From: Duganella sp. 1224
GTDB taxonomy: Bacteria > Pseudomonadota > Gammaproteobacteria > Burkholderiales > Burkholderiaceae_D
Direction of reading: 5' to 3'
DNA length: 64,000 nt
NCBI RefSeq assembly: GCF_013408245.1
Contig: NZ_JACBYS010000001.1
Coordinates: 1,488,001-1,552,000, forward strand
The stretch's first letter is position 1. Every line of letters begins with the position of its first letter. This document shows positions 55,237 through 64,000 of the stretch, one piece after another. The notes below the pieces were generated by a model, which had not been told where the DNA came from, searched no databases, and saw only the letters and a list, made by a program, of their open reading frames with translations. The translations under genes were made by a program, and so were the position numbers.

Positions 55237-55263
55237 AAAAGCCGCCTACGGGCGGCTTTTTTT
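55237..55263 (+). terminator. rho-independent terminator of the transporter gene
   Basis: Stem AAAAGCCGCC / GGCGGCTTTT with a TACG loop, followed by a run of seven Ts in total. It begins 17 bases after the transporter stop. Confidence 0.9.
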
Positions 55264-55338
55264 ATGCAAGCGTCACAGCGCCGTCATAAATGTTTCCTAT
55301 AGTGTCCGGCAGTTTATTTTTCATGGACCAAAACGACA

Positions 55339-56607
55339 ATGAAACTGGGATTACATTTGAAGTGGGCGGGCCTGACCGCGCTGACCGCGCTGGCCGCCAT
55401 CGTCGCCGCCTGCGGTGGCAGCAACGACAATCCGGACGTCGGCGCGCAACGCGTCAAGCACGTGTTCGTCATCACGCTGGAGAACAAGGACTATAACGAC
55501 ACCTTCGTCAATAGCACGCAGAACCCGTACCTGCAGAAAACCCTGCCGGGCATGGGCGCGCTGCTGACGCAGTACTACGGCACCGGCCACGCCAGCCTGA
55601 CCAACTATGTCGCCATGATCAGCGGCCAACCGGTGACGCCGGCCACCGCCGGCGACTGCACCACGTACGCCGACTTCGTCCAGACCGGCACCAGCCCGGA
55701 CGGCATGCCGATCGGCGACGGTTGCGTCTACCCGGCCTCGGTCAAGACGTTGCCGGACCAGCTGAAAACCGCCGGCCTGACCTGGCGCGGCTACATGGAA
55801 GACATGGGCAACGATCCGACCCGCGAAAGCGCCACCTGCGGCCATCCGGTCATCGGCACCACCGACCAGACCAACCACCAGTTGGCGCCGAGCGCTGCCG
55901 TGCCCAAGGGCGACCAGTATGCCGCCCGCCATAACCCCTTCGTCTACTTCCATTCGATCATCGATTCGCCGGATTGCAACGCTAACGTGGTGGCGCTGGA
56001 CAAGCTGGACGCCGACCTGGCCAAGATCAGCACCACGCCGAACTTCGTGTTCATCACGCCCAACGTCTGCAACGACGGTCACGATGGCGACGGCACCGGC
56101 GCGGCCGGCAAGGGCTGCATCAACGGCCAGCCTGGCGGCCTGAAGTCAGCTGACGAGTTCCTCAAGGTATGGGTGCCGAAGATCCTGGCGTCCGAGGCGT
56201 ACAAGCAGGACGGCCTGCTGATCATCAACTTCGACGAGGGCGGCGCGACGGCGGGGCAGACGGTGACGGTCGACTCGTCAGGCAAGCAGCACATCGTGGT
56301 CAACTACAACTCCAGCGAAGCCTGCTGCAATCAGCAGAGCGGACCGAACGTCAAGTACCCGCTGACGCTGACTTTCCCCGTGTCGGCCAGCATGCAGTAC
56401 GACCTGAACTTCCCGGCACCGGGCGGCGGCCGCACCGGCGCCGTGCTGCTGTCGCCGTTCATCAAGCCGGGCACGGTGAGCAACGTCGGCTACAACCACT
56501 ATGCGATGCTGAAGAGTATCGAGCAGATCTTCAAGATCAAGGAATACCTGGGCTACGCCAACCAGGCCGGCCTGGCGTCCTTCGGCGACGACGTCTTCAC
56601 GAACTGA
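55339..56607 (+). CDS. phosphoesterase-family lipoprotein (phospholipase C/acid phosphatase type)
   Basis: 422-aa envelope protein with a lipobox (AAIVAACGG, Cys near 25). The mature part matches the phosphoesterase (alkaline-phosphatase fold) family that includes phospholipases C and acid phosphatase AcpA: VKHVFVITLENKDYNDTF (metal-binding Glu/Asn), LLTQYYGTGHASLTNYVAMISGQ (nucleophile region), FITPNVCNDGHDGD, and LLIINFDEGGA. It therefore probably hydrolyses phosphate esters outside the cytoplasm. The ATG at 55339 starts a proper signal. It is followed 24 bp later by the dihaem peroxidase gene. Confidence 0.85.
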   Translation: MKLGLHLKWAGLTALTALAAIVAACGGSNDNPDVGAQRVKHVFVITLENKDYNDTFVNSTQNPYLQKTLPGMGALLTQYYGTGHASLTNYVAMISGQPVTPATAGDCTTYADFVQTGTSPDGMPIGDGCVYPASVKTLPDQLKTAGLTWRGYMEDMGNDPTRESATCGHPVIGTTDQTNHQLAPSAAVPKGDQYAARHNPFVYFHSIIDSPDCNANVVALDKLDADLAKISTTPNFVFITPNVCNDGHDGDGTGAAGKGCINGQPGGLKSADEFLKVWVPKILASEAYKQDGLLIINFDEGGATAGQTVTVDSSGKQHIVVNYNSSEACCNQQSGPNVKYPLTLTFPVSASMQYDLNFPAPGGGRTGAVLLSPFIKPGTVSNVGYNHYAMLKSIEQIFKIKEYLGYANQAGLASFGDDVFTN

Positions 56608-56631
56608 CAGGCAGCGCATCAGGATGAGACT

Positions 56632-57939
56632 GTGAGCAAGCTGGTTGCCTTGATCGCTGCGCGCCGCGGCGCGATGCCGATTGCGCTGGTGCTGTCGCTG
56701 ACGCTGGCGTTGGCGTTGTCCGCCTGCGGCCGCGCGCCTGCGCCAGCCACGGCCACGGTCCCTGCCCCGGCCTCTTCCCCGGCGCCGGCGTTGGCGCAAG
56801 CGCCGACAATGGCCAGCGCCGCATCGCCGGACCGCGCCGCCATGGCCGCGCTTGGCCGCAAGATCTTCTTTGACGCCACGCTGTCGGCCTCCGGCAAGCA
56901 ATCCTGCGCCACCTGCCACAGTCCCGCTCACGCCTACGGGCCGCCGGATGGCCGCGCCGTGCAGCCGGGCGGCGCCAGCATGGACCGCGAAGGCCTGCGC
57001 GCCGTGCCGTCGTTGCGCTACGTGCTGCCGCGCACGCCGCGCTGGTTCAAGGAACACCAACGCGACCCGATCGAGCGCGAAATCGAAATCGACTCCGTGC
57101 CCACCGGTGGCTTCGCCCGCGACGGCCGCTTCGACACGCTGCACGAGCAGGCCCGCGCGCCGCTGTTCGATCCGGCCGAAATGGCCAACCGCGACGACGC
57201 CACGCTGGCCGCCAAGTTGCGCGCCACCGCCTATGCCGGTGAATTTGCGCGCGTCTTCGGGGCCACGACGCTGTCCGATGACCGCCAGGCAGTGGCGGCG
57301 CTCACGCTGGCGCTGGAGCGGTTCCAGCTGGACGACCCAAGCTTCGCGCCGTACAGCAGCAAGTTCGACCGCATTCTGCGGGGGCAGGCGCAACTGAGCG
57401 CGCAGGAACAGCGCGGGCTCGCCCTGTTCGCCGATCCCGCCAAGGGCAACTGTGCCTCCTGCCACACCGCCGCGCCCGGCGCGAACGGCGCGGCGCCGCT
57501 ATTCACCGACTATTCGTTCGCCAATCTCGGCGTGCCGCGCAACCGCAAGCTCAAGGCCAACGCCGACCCGGCCTTCTTCGACCTTGGCCTGTGCGGCCCG
57601 CAACGCCAGATCCCGGCTGGCGTGGATGAAAAATACTGCGGCACCTTCAAAACGCCGAGCCTGCGCAATGTTGCCGCCCGCCGGGTCTTCATGCACAACG
57701 GCGTGTTCACCAACCTGGCCGACGCCGTCCGCTTTTATGTCGAGCGCGACCTCCGGCCGGCGCGCTGGTACGGCAAGGACCGCTACGACGACTTGCCTGT
57801 TGCCTACCGCAGGAACGTCGACCAATTGACCGCGCCGATGGACCGCCGTCCCGGCGACAGGCCGGCGCTGAGCGAGAAGGAAATCCAGGACATCGTCGCC
57901 TTCCTGCGCACGCTGACGGATGACGACGTGCGGAGCTAG
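56632..57939 (+). CDS. dihaem cytochrome c peroxidase (CcpA/MauG family)
   Basis: 435-aa periplasmic dihaem enzyme. It has an N-terminal lipoprotein-like signal (LTLALALSACGRAP), an Ala/Pro linker (about 35-60), then CATCH at 92-96 and CASCH at 274-278, the two haem-binding motifs. TPSLRNVAARRVFMHNGVFTNLADAVRFY near the C-terminus is the usual Met/His loop region of the electron-transfer haem. The start is GTG at 56632 with AGGA seven bases upstream. Family members reduce hydrogen peroxide or, as in MauG, oxidise protein side chains. Which applies here is not clear. It is probably cotranscribed with the phosphoesterase gene. Confidence 0.9.
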   Translation: MSKLVALIAARRGAMPIALVLSLTLALALSACGRAPAPATATVPAPASSPAPALAQAPTMASAASPDRAAMAALGRKIFFDATLSASGKQSCATCHSPAHAYGPPDGRAVQPGGASMDREGLRAVPSLRYVLPRTPRWFKEHQRDPIEREIEIDSVPTGGFARDGRFDTLHEQARAPLFDPAEMANRDDATLAAKLRATAYAGEFARVFGATTLSDDRQAVAALTLALERFQLDDPSFAPYSSKFDRILRGQAQLSAQEQRGLALFADPAKGNCASCHTAAPGANGAAPLFTDYSFANLGVPRNRKLKANADPAFFDLGLCGPQRQIPAGVDEKYCGTFKTPSLRNVAARRVFMHNGVFTNLADAVRFYVERDLRPARWYGKDRYDDLPVAYRRNVDQLTAPMDRRPGDRPALSEKEIQDIVAFLRTLTDDDVRS

Positions 57940-57944
57940 CGCCC

Positions 57945-58060
57945 AAAGCGGCGCACTCGACGCTTGGTCGGCCAGCCAGGCACGGATCGCGTCGAGGTCG
58001 CGCTTGCCGGAGCACGAAGCTGAGGTGGGTGGCCTCGGTGGTCAACTGCTCGGCGACATG
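57945..58060 (-). pseudogene. possible frameshifted remnant of a LysR-type regulator C-terminus
   Basis: On the minus strand one frame reads TTEATHLSFVL and a second, shifted by one base, continues SGKRDLDAIRAWLADQASSA. Together they resemble the last 40 or so residues of LysR-family effector domains. There is no full gene around it. Weak, by-eye assignment. Confidence 0.25.
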
Positions 58061-58086
58061 AAAAAAAAACCGCCCCGAAGGGCGGT
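58061..58086 (-). terminator. rho-independent terminator of the PEP-CTERM gene
   Basis: On the minus strand a 7-base stem ACCGCCC / GGGCGGT closes a TTCG loop and is followed by a run of nine Ts in total. It lies 24 bases after the PEP-CTERM stop. Confidence 0.9.
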
Positions 58087-58109
58087 GAACTCGCGGGTAC
58101 GTACTCGGT

Positions 58110-58757
58110 TCAGGCTGATTTGCGGCGGCGGGCCACGGCGCCCATCAGCGCCAGGCCGCCCAGCAGCATGGCGTAGGTTTCCGGTTCCGGCACGGCGGCG
58201 GCGATGTTCGAGGCGCCAAACTCCACGCGCAGGCCAGTCGGATTGCCACCATTCTGCTGCCAGTTGGTGACCACGAAGTCCAGCTTGTTCACGCCGGAGA
58301 CGAAACCGCTGTTGGCGCCAAAACTGGTCCAGTCGGTAAAGCCGGTGGCGCTGGAGATGACGCTGTTGTTCAGCTTGACCGTGACGGCGTTGTCGGCAGC
58401 CAGGCGGCCGGCGAAGGACGCGGTGGCGGCGTTGTAGCCGGTCAGGTCGAACGACAGCGTGTAGGTGTAGGTGCCGTTGCTCCAGGAATCAAAACTCTGG
58501 CCCTGGCTGGCGGTCGGCGTGATCCATTTCGACACGCCACTATTGGCCAGCCAAGGATTGATCGGCCAGGCGCTGTCGTTGGTAATGACGGGGACGGTGC
58601 CGACCGGCGTGTCGTTGCTGACGGCGGTCAACTTGTAGTTCGGATCGCTGCTGCCGCTGGCGCCGAGGCCGGTGTTCATCAGGCCGGAGATGGTGTCGGC
58701 ATGCGCCGAAGCGATGGTTGCCACGGCAAGCGCGGCGGCGATGATGGTCTTTTTCAT
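58110..58757 (-). CDS. PEP-CTERM sorting-signal protein
   Basis: 215-aa exported protein with a signal peptide (MKKTIIAAALAVATIASAHA) and a C-terminal sorting signal VPEPETYAMLLGGLALMGAVARRR: the PEP motif, a membrane segment and a basic end. An exosortase (EpsH type), encoded elsewhere, would cut it at the PEP motif and pass it to the surface or matrix. The middle is Asn/Ser/Thr-rich and beta-type, as in matrix-associated proteins; no catalytic motif is seen. It ends in a strong hairpin terminator. Confidence 0.93.
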   Translation of the reverse strand: MKKTIIAAALAVATIASAHADTISGLMNTGLGASGSSDPNYKLTAVSNDTPVGTVPVITNDSAWPINPWLANSGVSKWITPTASQGQSFDSWSNGTYTYTLSFDLTGYNAATASFAGRLAADNAVTVKLNNSVISSATGFTDWTSFGANSGFVSGVNKLDFVVTNWQQNGGNPTGLRVEFGASNIAAAVPEPETYAMLLGGLALMGAVARRRKSA

Positions 58758-58894
58758 GAGTGCCTCTAAAAAATGGGGGTGAATTGGCCAGCATCGATGG
58801 GGATGCCAGTAATCATCGTCGAACCGTTTTTTAGGGCTTCGAAGGACATGAACTGCTGTTGTGAAAAATTATAACGTAGTTTTTTAGAAAATGC

Positions 58895-58928
58895 TCACAT
58901 GCCACTTAAATTTCCTTGCGGCATGTGA
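58895..58928. repeat. inverted repeat after the FadB-like gene
   Basis: Nine-base arms TCACATGCC and GGCATGTGA with 16 bases between, 24 bases after the FadB-like stop. A possible weak terminator (a T-rich stretch follows on the minus strand) or a regulator site for the PEP-CTERM gene. Confidence 0.4.
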
Positions 58929-58951
58929 AAGCACGTTCTTTCCGATGGCGG

Positions 58952-61033
<2,082 letters not shown>

Positions 61034-61359
61034 GTGTCTCTTCCTTATGATTTTAGTGGGAGGCTACCCGTCCACTATACCGCATAAAAAGAACGACCGT
61101 ATTATTATTTTTGCGGCCCCGCTTTTGCGTGCGTAGAGGAAACTTTGCAACGCGGAGAGCCGCTTGCATCCGCTGTTGCGACAAAGGGACAATTCGCCCG
61201 CATTATATGCTGCTCGGCTTGCTTCCATTTTAAATAGAAGAAATAATTAACCCGCAAACCATATTCCCCGCCCCCGAATATCAGATTAATTCTCACCGAA
61301 TATCACACTTAATAATCAACCAAGATATTTGGTACTACATATTTGACAGGGAACTTTCC
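61034..61359. other. divergent intergenic region between FadB-like and chemoreceptor genes
   Basis: A 326-bp region, AT-rich compared with the rest. It holds the FadB-side promoter (-10-like TATAGT at 61079-61074 on the minus strand) and operator (61091-61104). Two copies of CCGAATATCA lie at 61274-61283 and 61296-61305, 22 bases apart, on the chemoreceptor side. No RNA gene or convincing small reading frame is seen. Confidence 0.6.
61091..61104. promoter_or_regulatory. putative operator, copy 2 (beta-oxidation genes)
   Basis: GAACGACCGTATTA, one base different from the site at 53371. It lies 11 bases upstream of a TATAGT -10-like hexamer of the FadB-like gene (61079-61074), so it covers the -35 region as copy 1 does at the thiolase operon. 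Confidence 0.5.
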
Positions 61360-63057
61360 ATGAACGCTCCGAGCCAGGTAATGAATATCCAGGATATCGA
61401 ACTGCAAGCCATCCATGCGGCCCTGAATCGGGTGCAGGCGGTGATCGAGTTCGACCTGGAAGGCAAGATCCTGCACGCCAACGAGAACTTCCTGCGCGCG
61501 GTCGGCTACACGCTGGACGAGGTCCAGGGGCGCCATCACGCCATGTTCTGCGAGCCGGAATACGCCGCCAGCCCGGCATATAAACAGTTCTGGACCAACC
61601 TCGCCGCCGGCCAGTTCAACCAAGGCGAATTCAAGCGCCTGGCCAAGGGCGGCCGTGAAGTCTGGATCAACGCCTCCTACAATCCCATCATGGACGCGGA
61701 CGGCAAGCCCTACAAGGTTATCAAGTTCGCTACCGACATCACCGACAGCCGCATGCGCAACGCCGAGTACGAAGGCAAGGTCAGCGCCATCGGCAAGGCC
61801 CAGGCCGTGATCGAGTTCGACATGGGCGGCCACGTGCTGACCGCCAATGAAAACTTCCTCGATGTCATGGGTTACTTCATGGATGATATTAAGGGCGAAC
61901 ACCATCGCATTTTTTGCGACGCCGATTATGCGGCAAGTGCAGAATATAAACGTTTCTGGCAAAAATTGAATCGTGGTGAATTCGACAGTGGCCGTTATAA
62001 ACGCCTGGGGAATAATAAGAAAACGGTATGGATACAGGCCACTTATAATCCGATTCTGGATTTAAATGGCAAGCCATACAAAATAGTTAAATACGCAACG
62101 GATATTACCGCGCAAGTACAACTGGAGGAATCGGTGGCGGCCAAGGCCAAGTCCGATGGCGAGAAGATCGCCCGCCTGCTGGACTCGGTCGAGCACGCTG
62201 CCGCCGGCGACCTGACCAGCAAGGTGCTGATCGAGGGCGACGAGCCGCTGGATCAGCTGGCCGCCGGCATCAGCAAAATGATCGCCGACCTGCGCAAGGT
62301 CATCAGCGACGTGGTGATGTCCGCCAGCGGCCTGGCCGACGCCTCCACCACCATTTCCGAGCGCTCCAACGGCGTGGCCGTGGGCACGCAGGCGCTGGGC
62401 GCCACCGTGGAGGAAATGAACGCCTCCATTGACGGCCTGACCAGCTCGATCAACATCATCGCCGGCAACACCTCGGACGCCGACGCCATGGCCAAGTCCA
62501 CCCAGCAAGAGGCGGAAATCGGCGCCAAGGCGGTGGCCAAGTCGATCGAGGCCATGGACCTGATCAACCGCTCGTCGGAGGACATCGGCGAGATCGTCAA
62601 GGTGATCAGCGACATCGCCAACCAGACCAATATGCTGGCCTTCAACGCCGCCATCGAGGCCGCGCGCGCCGGCGAGCACGGCCTGGGCTTCTCGGTGGTG
62701 GCGGACGAGGTGCGCAAGCTGGCCGAGCGCTCGTCGCAGGCCACCAAGGAGATTTCCAAGCTGATCAACGAGTCGGTCAAGCGGGTCTCGGCCGGCAGTG
62801 AGATTTCGCGCCAGGCCAGCGATGCCTTCGACAAGATCCTGGTCGGCGTGGTCAAGACCACCGAGGCGATTTCCGATATTTCCAAGGCCACCAACGAGCA
62901 GCTGCTGACGGCGCGCGAGGTCAGCACCGCGGTGCAGTACATCGCCGAGGAGGCCGAAAAGTCGGCCGCCGCCTGCGACAGCATCGCCCGCTCGACGGAA
63001 GGCCTGAACCAGCGCGCGGGCGATCTGAACAAAACGGTTTCCGGCTTCACGGTGTAA
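61360..63057 (+). CDS. soluble PAS-PAS methyl-accepting chemotaxis protein (BdlA/Aer-like)
   Basis: 565-aa chemoreceptor with no membrane segment, so cytoplasmic. Two tandem PAS domains (about 20-135 and 145-255) share AVIEFD..G..L.ANENFL...GY and GR[EY]KR or similar parts, followed by a short linker and HAMP-like stretch, then the signalling domain with DIANQTNMLAFNAAIEAARAGEHGLGFSVVADEVR at the tip. This is the layout of BdlA (biofilm dispersal) and other redox/energy sensors. The DNA of the second PAS domain (about 61870-62110) is clearly AT-richer than the rest. It is followed four bases later by cheR, which could methylate it. Confidence 0.94.
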   Translation: MNAPSQVMNIQDIELQAIHAALNRVQAVIEFDLEGKILHANENFLRAVGYTLDEVQGRHHAMFCEPEYAASPAYKQFWTNLAAGQFNQGEFKRLAKGGREVWINASYNPIMDADGKPYKVIKFATDITDSRMRNAEYEGKVSAIGKAQAVIEFDMGGHVLTANENFLDVMGYFMDDIKGEHHRIFCDADYAASAEYKRFWQKLNRGEFDSGRYKRLGNNKKTVWIQATYNPILDLNGKPYKIVKYATDITAQVQLEESVAAKAKSDGEKIARLLDSVEHAAAGDLTSKVLIEGDEPLDQLAAGISKMIADLRKVISDVVMSASGLADASTTISERSNGVAVGTQALGATVEEMNASIDGLTSSINIIAGNTSDADAMAKSTQQEAEIGAKAVAKSIEAMDLINRSSEDIGEIVKVISDIANQTNMLAFNAAIEAARAGEHGLGFSVVADEVRKLAERSSQATKEISKLINESVKRVSAGSEISRQASDAFDKILVGVVKTTEAISDISKATNEQLLTAREVSTAVQYIAEEAEKSAAACDSIARSTEGLNQRAGDLNKTVSGFTV

Positions 63058-63060
63058 GCC

Positions 63061-63876
63061 ATGGACGCCAGCGGCTTTACCCCGGCGACGCTGAACGCGC
63101 TGATTGCGCTGGTGCGCAAGCACACCGGCATCGCCATGACCGAACGCAAGAGCGTGCTGCTGGAGCGGCGCCTGCGCCCGCGCGTGCAGGCGCTCAAGTT
63201 GAGCAGCTACCAGGATTACCTGGACAAGGTCGAGCAGGACCGCGCCGAGGTGCCGCATTTCATCGACCTGGTGACCACCAACGACACGCTGTTCTTCCGC
63301 ACGCCGCAGGTGTGGGAATATGTCGAGAAGGAATTTCTGCCGCAGTGGTGGGCCGCGCACCCGGGCCAGCGCCTGAAGGTGTGGTCGGCGGCGGCCTCCA
63401 GCGGCGAGGAGCTGTATTCGATGGCCGTGCTGTGCGAGGAATTCGCCGAGCGCCATCCAGGCTTCGGCTACCAAATCCACGCCACCGACATCTCGCGGCA
63501 GATCCTGGCGCTGGCGCGCGACGGCCAGTACGGCGGCCGCTCGGTCGAACGCCTCCAGTCCACGCATCCGGACTGGGTGAACAAGTATTTCCGTCCCAGC
63601 GCCAGCGGCCTGCGGGTGGTGGATGCATTGAAAAAAAACGTGGAGCTGGCCCAACATAACCTGCTGACTCCATTAAAGCCGTCCAGACAGTTTGACCTGG
63701 TGTTTCTGCGCAATGTGCTGATCTATTTCGATCAAGAACATCAGCAGACCATCCTCCAGCAGGCGCGTCTGAGCATGGCCCCGCACGCGATCATGATCGT
63801 GGGCGAATCCGAATCGATCACAGGCCTCAACACCGCCTACCAGTTCGACCGGCCGATGGTCTACAGAATGGAATAG
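63061..63876 (+). CDS. cheR: chemotaxis protein methyltransferase CheR
   Basis: 271-aa SAM-dependent enzyme that methylates glutamates of chemoreceptors. The N-terminal helical domain (ALIALVRKHTGIAMTERKSVLLERRL) and TNDTLFFR are followed by the SAM domain with VWSAAASSGEELYSMAV, ATDISRQILALARDGQY and FDLVFLRNVLIYFD. ATG at 63061 lies three bases after the stop of the PAS-PAS chemoreceptor, so they are cotranscribed. More chemotaxis genes are likely to the right of the window. Confidence 0.95.
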   Translation: MDASGFTPATLNALIALVRKHTGIAMTERKSVLLERRLRPRVQALKLSSYQDYLDKVEQDRAEVPHFIDLVTTNDTLFFRTPQVWEYVEKEFLPQWWAAHPGQRLKVWSAAASSGEELYSMAVLCEEFAERHPGFGYQIHATDISRQILALARDGQYGGRSVERLQSTHPDWVNKYFRPSASGLRVVDALKKNVELAQHNLLTPLKPSRQFDLVFLRNVLIYFDQEHQQTILQQARLSMAPHAIMIVGESESITGLNTAYQFDRPMVYRME

Positions 63877-63885
63877 GTGGTAAAT

Positions 63886-64000
63886 ATGCAAGCGCTCCTC
63901 AACCCGCCCGTCCAGCCGCCGCTGGCCGGCGCCGCCCTGCCCTGGCCCGCGCCGGACGACACCGTCCACAGCGGGCGGGCGCCGCTGCAGGTGACCATGG
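63886..64000 (+). CDS. start of an unidentified gene, cut by window edge (CheD possible)
   Basis: 38 codons from the ATG at 63886, with AGGTGG five bases upstream, 9 bases after cheR. The visible part (proline/alanine-rich, ending HSGRAPLQVTM) is too short to assign. A CheD or CheB gene would be expected by context after cheR; this is only inference. Confidence 0.6.
   Translation, partial: MQALLNPPVQPPLAGAALPWPAPDDTVHSGRAPLQVTM

Noticed and set aside
61034..61359. tRNA or small RNA in the AT-rich gap
   Set aside because: No cloverleaf or strong hairpin with U-run is visible; only promoter-like and short repeat features.

Overview
The window is high-GC DNA with dense coding on both strands. 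The gene set points to a free-living, motile betaproteobacterium of the Oxalobacteraceae (Massilia/Duganella/Rugamonas/Janthinobacterium type): several hybrid sensor kinases, chemoreceptors with CheR, a FlaG protein, a PilZ gene in a tmk-holB-pilZ-tatD block, a PEP-CTERM protein, and beta-oxidation genes. The genus is an inference from content. I see no rRNA, tRNA, CRISPR array, prophage, transposase or replication origin. Most very long reading frames opposite the real genes are high-GC shadows.

1-21 kb is signalling and envelope. A minus-strand run holds a hybrid kinase, a DUF2141 protein, a Tat-type carotenoid oxygenase and a LytS-type kinase cut by the window edge. A MASE1-CHASE hybrid kinase is divergent from it. 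Then come a MATE exporter, a pair of secreted proteins of unknown role, an SDR, two acetyltransferases, a lipoprotein plus LptA-like pair, a chemoreceptor, and a four-gene set (PP2C phosphatase, SiaB, SiaC, GGDEF) that reads as a Sia-type partner switch controlling c-di-GMP synthesis. 20-34 kb holds a 2-hydroxyacid dehydrogenase, a 1673-aa one-piece phosphorelay sensor, a lone EF-G, outer-membrane phospholipase A, an arginine-methyltransferase-like enzyme, an RsbQ-like hydrolase and a large DUF3300 lipoprotein.

34-43 kb is the housekeeping block ankyrin-tatD ... pilZ-holB-tmk-mltG with ygfZ divergent. An antiporter and a KfrA-like gene lie on the opposite strand inside it. 42.5-47.4 kb holds an ATP-grasp/PLP-decarboxylase pair, flaG, a PLP fold protein and a GNAT. 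47.4-53.3 kb is a five-gene lipid-catabolism operon (thiolase, acyl-CoA dehydrogenase, SDR, CurA-like reductase, SDR). It is followed by an MHS-type transporter, a phosphoesterase lipoprotein with a dihaem peroxidase, a PEP-CTERM protein and a FadB-type bifunctional enzyme. The window closes with a soluble PAS-PAS chemoreceptor, cheR and the start of one more gene.

The points most worth a second look are the Sia module whose phosphatase carries a CBS-like front end, the bacterial PRMT-like enzyme with an intact double-E loop, the ATP-grasp/decarboxylase pair, a shared palindromic site in front of two separate beta-oxidation promoters, and a repeat family placed at three convergent gene junctions.
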